Assembly: GCA_028290325.1 (NCBI GenBank)
Contig: JAQGJY010000375.1
Span: 1-10,065, forward strand
Source: Tardiphaga sp.
GTDB lineage: Bacteria > Pseudomonadota > Alphaproteobacteria > Rhizobiales > Xanthobacteraceae
Direction: 5' to 3'
DNA: 10,065 bases
Part shown: one piece after another, positions 6,178 to 10,065 of the stretch
Layout of the letters: every line of letters starts with the position of its first letter
Numbering within the stretch: position 1 is the stretch's first letter
Program-made: the position numbers and the translations under genes
Notes under the pieces: generated by a model
Databases searched by the model: none
Told to the model about the DNA's origin: nothing
Seen by the model: only the letters and a program-made list of their open reading frames with translations

Positions 6178-7071
6178 GTGAGGCAGCTTCGCGCGATCTT
6201 CGATATCATCCTCGATGCTTTTTATACCTTTCTCGCTGACGACGGCTGGGCGATCGCAAGCCATATCGCGCTGTCGACGCTGATGGCGCTATTCCCCTTC
6301 TTGATCGTGCTGACGGCGCTGGCCGGTTCGTTCGGCTCGAAAGACCTCGCCGATCAGGCGGCACAGATCATGCTGGAAATCTGGCCGATCCAGGTTGCCG
6401 ACACGTTGTCCGGCGTGATCCATGATGTTTTGACGACGCCGCGCGGCGATGCGCTCACCATCGGCCTGGTGCTGGCGCTGTATTTTGCATCGAACGGCGT
6501 CGAGAGCCTGCGCGTCGCGCTGAACCGCGCTTATGCCGTGATCGAGCCGCGCCGCTGGTATTGGCTGCGGCTGGAATCGATCGTCTACACCCTGGTGGCC
6601 GCCTTCATGTCGCTGGTGATGGGGTTTTTGATCGTGCTCGGACCGCTGATCCTGCAGACCGCGCGGCGGTATTTTCCCCTGATGATCGAATCCAACGAAT
6701 CCATGCTCAACGTCGCGCGCTACGGCATCGCGCTGACAGCGATGGTCGCAGCCCTGTTTATCCTGCACGCACGGCTGCCCGCCGGCCGCCGCAGCTTCAC
6801 GCAGATCCTGCCCGGCATCCTGTTCACGTTGGTGGCGTCGCTGATTTCCGGCATCGTGTTCGGCCAGTATCTGGCGCGCTTCGCCGGCAATTATGTCACG
6901 ATGTATGCGGGACTATCGTCGATCATCATCGCGCTGGTGTTTCTTTATGCGGTCGCGGCGATCTTCGTCTATGGCGGCGAGCTCAATGCCGCCATCATCA
7001 AGTCGCGACTGCCGAAAGGCGTCTCGCTTCAAGCAGCGCAGCTTCTAGAGCCCTCGGAGAAACGGGCTTAA
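6178..7071 (+). CDS. YihY/BrkB-family (UPF0761) inner-membrane protein
   Basis: Polytopic inner-membrane protein of 297 residues, of the family once misnamed RNase BN in E. coli; its biochemical role is not settled. Six hydrophobic segments are visible at about 27-50, 91-108, 133-160, 181-199, 209-229 and 244-266. The family pattern is seen in SHIALSTLMALFPFLIVLTA (29-48), SNGVESLRVALNRAY (105-119) and the final helix with YAGLSSIIIALVFLY followed by YGGELNA (265-271). Translation probably starts at the GTG at 6178, with AGGGTG five bases before it; no ATG in frame is near. Its last 74 bases overlap the end of the convergent histidine kinase gene. The gene is divergent from the HIG1 gene across 153 bp. 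No operon partner on its strand. Confidence 0.88.
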   Translation: MRQLRAIFDIILDAFYTFLADDGWAIASHIALSTLMALFPFLIVLTALAGSFGSKDLADQAAQIMLEIWPIQVADTLSGVIHDVLTTPRGDALTIGLVLALYFASNGVESLRVALNRAYAVIEPRRWYWLRLESIVYTLVAAFMSLVMGFLIVLGPLILQTARRYFPLMIESNESMLNVARYGIALTAMVAALFILHARLPAGRRSFTQILPGILFTLVASLISGIVFGQYLARFAGNYVTMYAGLSSIIIALVFLYAVAAIFVYGGELNAAIIKSRLPKGVSLQAAQLLEPSEKRA

Positions 7072-8197
7072 CCACGAAAGCCCCCGCCCCGGCGGCGCGC
7101 GCTATCGCCTCGTCGTCGCTCCGGCCGGACACGCCGACGATCGGGATGCCGCGCCACGGCCGCTTCAACGCCCGAATTTGCCGGATCGTTTCGACGCCGT
7201 TGATGCCCGGCAGCACCATATCCATCAGCACCGCGTCGAATGCACCGTCCTTGATGCGCGCCGCCGCGGCCTCGCCCCGGCCGATGAATTCGGTCTGGTG
7301 GCCCAACTCGGTCAGGATCGTGTTGAGCACGACGCGGCCGAACGGATTGTCCTCGACGCTCAGGATTTTCAGCGGTTGGCGGGCCGCCGAGACGCTGTCA
7401 CCGGCGTCGGTGCTGGTCTCCGGCGTGGGCGCGGGCCGCACCATGACCGTCAGCAGGAACGTCGCGCCGCCGCCGCGCCGCGGCTCGACCTTGATGTCGC
7501 CGCCCATCGCCCGCGCCAGCTGGCGCACTGACGACAATCCCAGGCCCGCCCCACCGAACCGCGACGCGATGCTGACATTGGCCTGCGAGAACGGCTTGAA
7601 CAGCCGTTTGATCTCCGGCAGCGTCAGGCCGATGCCGCTATCCGCGACGGCAAAGGCGATCTCCAGCCAACCCTTGGCGTCTTGCGTGCGCGAGACCTTA
7701 AACGACACCCGACCGGACGGCGTGAACTTCACAGCATTGTCGATGAGGTTTTCCAGCGCCGCGCGCAGTCGGATCGCATCGCCGGTGACGTGCATGGGCA
7801 ATGTCTTGGCGATCTGGATTTTGCTGGCGAGTCCCTTCGCGGCGGCGCGGCCGGCCAACGAATCGCCGGCCTTGAGCACCAGGGCGCGCAGATCGAAGAC
7901 GTCGTCGCGAATCGGCAGGCCTGACGCGGAATGGCTGCGCGCGGCATCGACAAACAAGGTCGCGAGATCGGCCAGGTGCTCCGCACCGGCCTTGATGGTA
8001 TCGACCCAGCGTCGTTCGCGCTCGCCCAGATCGGACGTCGCCAACAGATCGCTGATTGCCAGAATGCCGGTCAGCGGCGTGCGAACCTCATGCGCGAACG
8101 CCGCCAGCGCGGTTTCGACCATCGCCGGCTGCGTGGATTTGCGCGAATTCGATTTGCGCGGACGCGACGAGCGCGACGCACGCGGAAGTTTTGCCAT
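6998..8197 (-). CDS. Soluble hybrid histidine kinase with C-terminal receiver
   Basis: A two-component signalling protein of 399 residues. A basic, Ser/Arg/Lys-rich N-terminus (1-22) leads straight into the dimerisation domain with phospho-acceptor His36 in FAHEVRTPLTG. The ATPase domain has the N-box LENLIDNAVKF (148-158, Asn150), G1 box VADSGIGL (184-191), F-box around 200-203 and G2 GGAGLGLS (215-222). A receiver follows at about 276-395 with Glu282-Asp283, phospho-acceptor Asp326 in LMDMVLPG and Lys377 in VKPVSP. All catalytic residues look intact. There is no PAS, GAF, HAMP or membrane segment, so the input is unknown. The frame is open to 8260, but the ATG at 8197 has GGGGGA before it and the upstream part is Gly-rich and unlike the family. 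It lies 92 bp downstream of gluQ on the same strand; no output regulator is adjacent. Confidence 0.92.
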   Translation of the reverse strand: MAKLPRASRSSRPRKSNSRKSTQPAMVETALAAFAHEVRTPLTGILAISDLLATSDLGERERRWVDTIKAGAEHLADLATLFVDAARSHSASGLPIRDDVFDLRALVLKAGDSLAGRAAAKGLASKIQIAKTLPMHVTGDAIRLRAALENLIDNAVKFTPSGRVSFKVSRTQDAKGWLEIAFAVADSGIGLTLPEIKRLFKPFSQANVSIASRFGGAGLGLSSVRQLARAMGGDIKVEPRRGGGATFLLTVMVRPAPTPETSTDAGDSVSAARQPLKILSVEDNPFGRVVLNTILTELGHQTEFIGRGEAAAARIKDGAFDAVLMDMVLPGINGVETIRQIRALKRPWRGIPIVGVSGRSDDEAIARAAGAGAFVVKPVSPRALEAALLEARRLSAVAT

Positions 8198-8215
8198 GTG
8201 TCCCCCAACCCGGCC

Positions 8216-8236
8216 GGCGTCACCTTGACCGACGCC
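8216..8236. promoter_or_regulatory. Hairpin in the gluQ-kinase gap
   Basis: GGCGTC (8216-8221) and GACGCC (8231-8236) form a perfect 6-bp stem with a 9-base loop. On the minus strand it ends about 10 bases before the G-rich ribosome site of the kinase. It could end gluQ transcripts or shape the kinase leader; there is no T-run. Confidence 0.3.
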
Positions 8237-8289
8237 ACGACCGGAGTCACGCAAGCTCATCGATTCAGTGGGATTATGGTTGAGATGCG

Positions 8290-9141
8290 TCAGTCCACAG
8301 GCAAAGTTACGCGACGGCGAATATCGGCGGGTGTGACGCCCCGCGCGCGCAGCACCCGCAACGCTGTGGCATCGGTCGATTTCGACAGCTTATGTCCGGT
8401 ATCGTCCAGCACCAAATCGTGATGCCGGTAGTGCGGCTGCGGCAGATCTAGCAAGGCCTGCAACAAACGATGCACACTGGTGGACCAGTAGAGATCGCGG
8501 CCGCGCACGACATGCGTGACGCCTTGCAGCGCATCGTCGATCACGACCGCCAGATGATAGCTGGTCGGCGTATCCCTGCGCGCGAGAATGACGTCGCCCC
8601 AATCCTCCGGCTTGGCCATCACGCGACCGACGTCGTGCTCGATCCAGAATAGATCGCCAGCCCTCGCCCTCGCGGCGACCATATCCAGCCGCAAGGCGAA
8701 GGGGGCGCCGGTCGCGATCAAGGCGGCACGCTCGCTGTCGGTCATCGCATCGATCGAACCGGGATAGATCGGCGCGCCGTCCGGATCGAACGGCCATGCC
8801 TCGCCACGCGAAGCCACCATATGCGCGACCTCGCGGCGGCTTTCGAACGCCGGATAGACCAGACCCATCGCCTCGAGCCGATCGAGCGCATCGCGATAGG
8901 CGGTCATGTGCTCGGATTGCCGACGGACCGGCTGCTCCCAGGCAAGTCCAAGCCACCGCAGATCCTCATAGATCGCCTGCACATACGCGGGCCGGCATCG
9001 CGCAATGTCGATATCCTCGATCCGCAGCAGCAGCCGGCCGCCGGACGCGCGCGCCAGATCGGCGTTCAGCAGCGCCGAGCGCGCATGACCAAGATGAAGA
9101 TAACCGTTCGGGCTCGGGGCGAATCGGAAAACGGGTGGCAT
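8290..9141 (-). CDS. gluQ: Glutamyl-Q tRNA(Asp) synthetase
   Basis: Paralogue of the catalytic half of glutamyl-tRNA synthetase; it activates glutamate and attaches it to the queuosine base at the anticodon wobble position of tRNA-Asp. The 283 residues fit the truncated synthetase, lacking an anticodon-binding domain. The class I signature is HLGH (16-19) after RFAPSPNGYL, and the second is KLSKS (251-255). RIEDID (40-45), GDVILARRDTPTSYHLAVVIDD (182-203) and VRGRDL (212-217) are typical. The zinc-binding cysteines of the E. coli enzyme are missing: the region at 96-130 (YPAFESRREV... to YPGS) has none, and Cys49 is the only Cys in the protein. The start at 9141 is only 35 bp from the divergent glycosylase. 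Good match to alphaproteobacterial GluQ. Confidence 0.94.
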   Translation of the reverse strand: MPPVFRFAPSPNGYLHLGHARSALLNADLARASGGRLLLRIEDIDIARCRPAYVQAIYEDLRWLGLAWEQPVRRQSEHMTAYRDALDRLEAMGLVYPAFESRREVAHMVASRGEAWPFDPDGAPIYPGSIDAMTDSERAALIATGAPFALRLDMVAARARAGDLFWIEHDVGRVMAKPEDWGDVILARRDTPTSYHLAVVIDDALQGVTHVVRGRDLYWSTSVHRLLQALLDLPQPHYRHHDLVLDDTGHKLSKSTDATALRVLRARGVTPADIRRRVTLPVD

Positions 9142-9179
9142 TGCTCTCTTTCGCGGGACGTGATGGTTTTAGAGCAATG
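9139..9179. repeat. 9-bp inverted repeat spanning the two divergent start codons
   Basis: CATTGCTCT (9139-9147) and AGAGCAATG (9171-9179) are perfect reverse complements. Each arm ends exactly in the start codon of one gene, gluQ leftward and the glycosylase rightward, so both messages carry AGAGCAATG at their starts. The arms are separated by 23 bases. Confidence 0.6.
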
Positions 9180-9878
9180 ACCGTCCATCTCAACAGCCAG
9201 TCCGATCTCGACGACGCCGTGCTGCAACTGGTCAGGGCCGACCCGCGTCTGACACCGATCCTGAAAGCGTCCGGCATGCCGGCGCTGCGGCGGCGCGAAC
9301 CGGGCTTTGCCGGCATCGCCGCCATCGTTTGCGGCCAGCAACTCTCGGTGGCGTCAGCCGCCGCCATCTGGGGCCGGCTCAGCGTCGCCTACGATCCGTT
9401 TCATCATGACACGGTCGGCCGCGCCCGGGCCGACCGGCTCGGCCGGCTCGGGCTATCGGTGGCGAAGATCAAGGCGCTGAAACATATCGCGAAGGAATTG
9501 TCGTCCGGACGGCTCAACCTCGACGTGCTCGCCGAGGAGGACGCCGACGCCGCGCACCACACCCTGACTGCGCTGCCGGGCATCGGGCCGTGGACCGCCG
9601 ACGTCTATCTGCTGTTTTGCCTTGGCCATGGCGACGCTTGGCCGGCCGGCGATCTGGCGGTGCAGGAGGCGATCCGCGTCGGTCTTGGTCTCAAGGCGCG
9701 TCCGACCGTCAAGCAGATGGCCTCTGTGGCCGAGCCCTGGCGGCCCCTGCGCGGAGCGGCGGCGCATCTGTGGTGGGCCTATTATCATGCGATCAAGAAA
9801 CGCGAAGGCGTCATCGGCAAGCCCGCTGATAAGCCGCCCGCCAAAAAGGCCGCAAAGAACACTACGGGAAGTCGCTGA
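9177..9878 (+). CDS. alkA: AlkA-type DNA-3-methyladenine glycosylase II
   Basis: Base-excision repair glycosylase of the helix-hairpin-helix GPD superfamily, removing alkylated bases such as 3-methyladenine. From the ATG at 9177 it has 233 residues. The hairpin motif LPGIGPWTA lies at 133-141, and PAGDLAVQEA at 156-165 supplies the catalytic Asp159. FAGIAAIVCGQQLSVASA (44-61) is the usual preceding helix pair with GQQLS. The E. coli AlkA N-terminal wing domain is absent, so this is the short bacterial form. The last 20 residues are Lys/Ala/Pro-rich (KPADKPPAKKAAKN), a flexible basic tail that may help DNA contact. An open frame continues upstream to 8796, but it is the antisense of gluQ and was rejected. 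It is not fused to Ada, and no ada gene is next to it. Confidence 0.93.
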   Translation: MTVHLNSQSDLDDAVLQLVRADPRLTPILKASGMPALRRREPGFAGIAAIVCGQQLSVASAAAIWGRLSVAYDPFHHDTVGRARADRLGRLGLSVAKIKALKHIAKELSSGRLNLDVLAEEDADAAHHTLTALPGIGPWTADVYLLFCLGHGDAWPAGDLAVQEAIRVGLGLKARPTVKQMASVAEPWRPLRGAAAHLWWAYYHAIKKREGVIGKPADKPPAKKAAKNTTGSR

Positions 9879-9880
9879 GC

Positions 9881-10065
9881 TCACTCCAGCCTAAGGATCT
9901 CGCCACCGTGTCTGGCGGGATCGGTCGCGCCGTGCCGGATCGGCTCGAATCCGACGGTCGCTTCGCGCGCGTGCGCGCGTCACCTGCTCCGACGAGCGTC
10001 GCTTCCCGCCCGACCAGCCCGGCGTTTTTGACGATCTGCGGAGCTCCGCCCCTTGTCAGGGTCAC
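9881..10065 (-). pseudogene. Possible frame-broken C-terminal end of an unidentified gene
   Basis: No family is recognised. On the minus strand from the window edge, the frame starting at 10065 reads plausible protein for about 30 residues (APQIVKNAGLVGREATLVG, with about 70% G/C at third positions). After an alternating CG tract at 9964-9980 that frame becomes Ser/Arg/Pro-rich, while the frame read from 10063 becomes protein-like (TVGFEPIRHG, then ARHGGEILRLE) and stops at 9883-9881, two bases from the glycosylase stop. Removing one CG unit in the tract joins the two into one continuous ending. Alternatives: an intact 67-residue tail ending at 9862 that overlaps the glycosylase end by 17 bases, or no gene at all. 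Confidence 0.3.
9896..9922. terminator. Strong hairpin after the glycosylase gene
   Basis: GATCTCGCCA (9896-9905) pairs with TGGCGGGATC (9913-9922): ten base pairs with one G-T wobble and a 7-base loop, starting 17 bases after the glycosylase stop. No T-run follows on either strand. It may protect or end the glycosylase message; it also falls within the last codons of the suspected broken minus-strand reading frame. Confidence 0.45.

Noticed and set aside
6561..8228. A 555-codon open frame on the plus strand
   Set aside because: It runs through the YihY-family gene in another frame and then antisense to the histidine kinase. Composition is Ala/Arg/Ser-rich with no family motif.
8796..9176. 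Longer upstream start for the AlkA-type glycosylase
   Set aside because: The extra 127 codons are antisense to gluQ and Arg/Pro-rich; the ATG at 9177 begins family-like sequence.
9964..9980. Alternating CG tract considered as a Z-DNA element
   Set aside because: Alternating runs of this length are common in GC-rich genomes and no function can be tied to it; it is reported only as a likely slip site.
1..10065. Search for a new defence, mobile or biosynthetic system
   Set aside because: No transposase, integrase, terminal repeats, CRISPR repeats, toxin-antitoxin pair or clustered unknown genes. Nearly every gene belongs to a familiar family and composition is even across the window.

Overview
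The window is high-GC chromosomal DNA from an alphaproteobacterium, most likely of the Bradyrhizobium/Rhodopseudomonas/Nitrobacter group (Nitrobacteraceae, formerly Bradyrhizobiaceae). The main reasons are a TlpA protein very close to what I remember of the Bradyrhizobium protein, divergent from argH as in that genus, and the alphaproteobacterial forms of EtfAB, the HIG1-type twin-transmembrane protein and GluQ. The genus cannot be fixed by reading alone.

Layout, left to right. (1) 1-599, minus: the N-terminal 43% or so of argH, cut by the window edge. (2) 660-1319, plus: tlpA, a membrane-anchored thioredoxin, divergent from argH across 60 bp. (3) 1453-2082, plus: a glutathione S-transferase. 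(4) 2142-2342, minus: a 66-residue YjfB-type putative motility protein. (5) 2447-6024, minus: a five-gene run read as HIG1 small membrane protein, PduO-type cobalamin adenosyltransferase, etfB, etfA, 3-hydroxyacyl-CoA dehydrogenase. (6) 6178-7071, plus: a YihY/BrkB-family membrane protein, whose 3' end overlaps the 3' end of (7) 6998-8197, minus: a soluble hybrid histidine kinase with a receiver domain. (8) 8290-9141, minus: gluQ. (9) 9177-9878, plus: an AlkA-type DNA glycosylase divergent from gluQ. (10) 9881-10065: an incomplete, apparently frame-broken C-terminal coding end of unknown product on the minus strand. No gene-free stretch exceeds 300 bases.

How the genes fit together. The central minus-strand cluster is catabolic and respiratory. 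The dehydrogenase does the NAD-dependent step of beta-oxidation or hydroxybutyrate use. EtfAB collects electrons from acyl-CoA dehydrogenases for ubiquinone. The adenosyltransferase makes adenosylcobalamin, needed for example by methylmalonyl-CoA mutase. The HIG1 protein belongs to a family tied to respiratory complex IV and supercomplexes. TlpA, nearby, is a cytochrome oxidase maturation factor in Bradyrhizobium. The remaining genes (arginine synthesis, tRNA-Asp queuosine modification, alkylation repair, signalling) are ordinary housekeeping.

I found no mobile element, CRISPR array, phage gene, RNA gene or obviously new system. The best second looks are the tight HIG1/adenosyltransferase coupling, the candidate etf promoter with an inverted repeat at its expected transcript start, the mirror-image start sites of gluQ and the glycosylase, the sensorless hybrid kinase with a 74-bp tail-to-tail overlap, and the probable dinucleotide-slip frameshift at the right edge.
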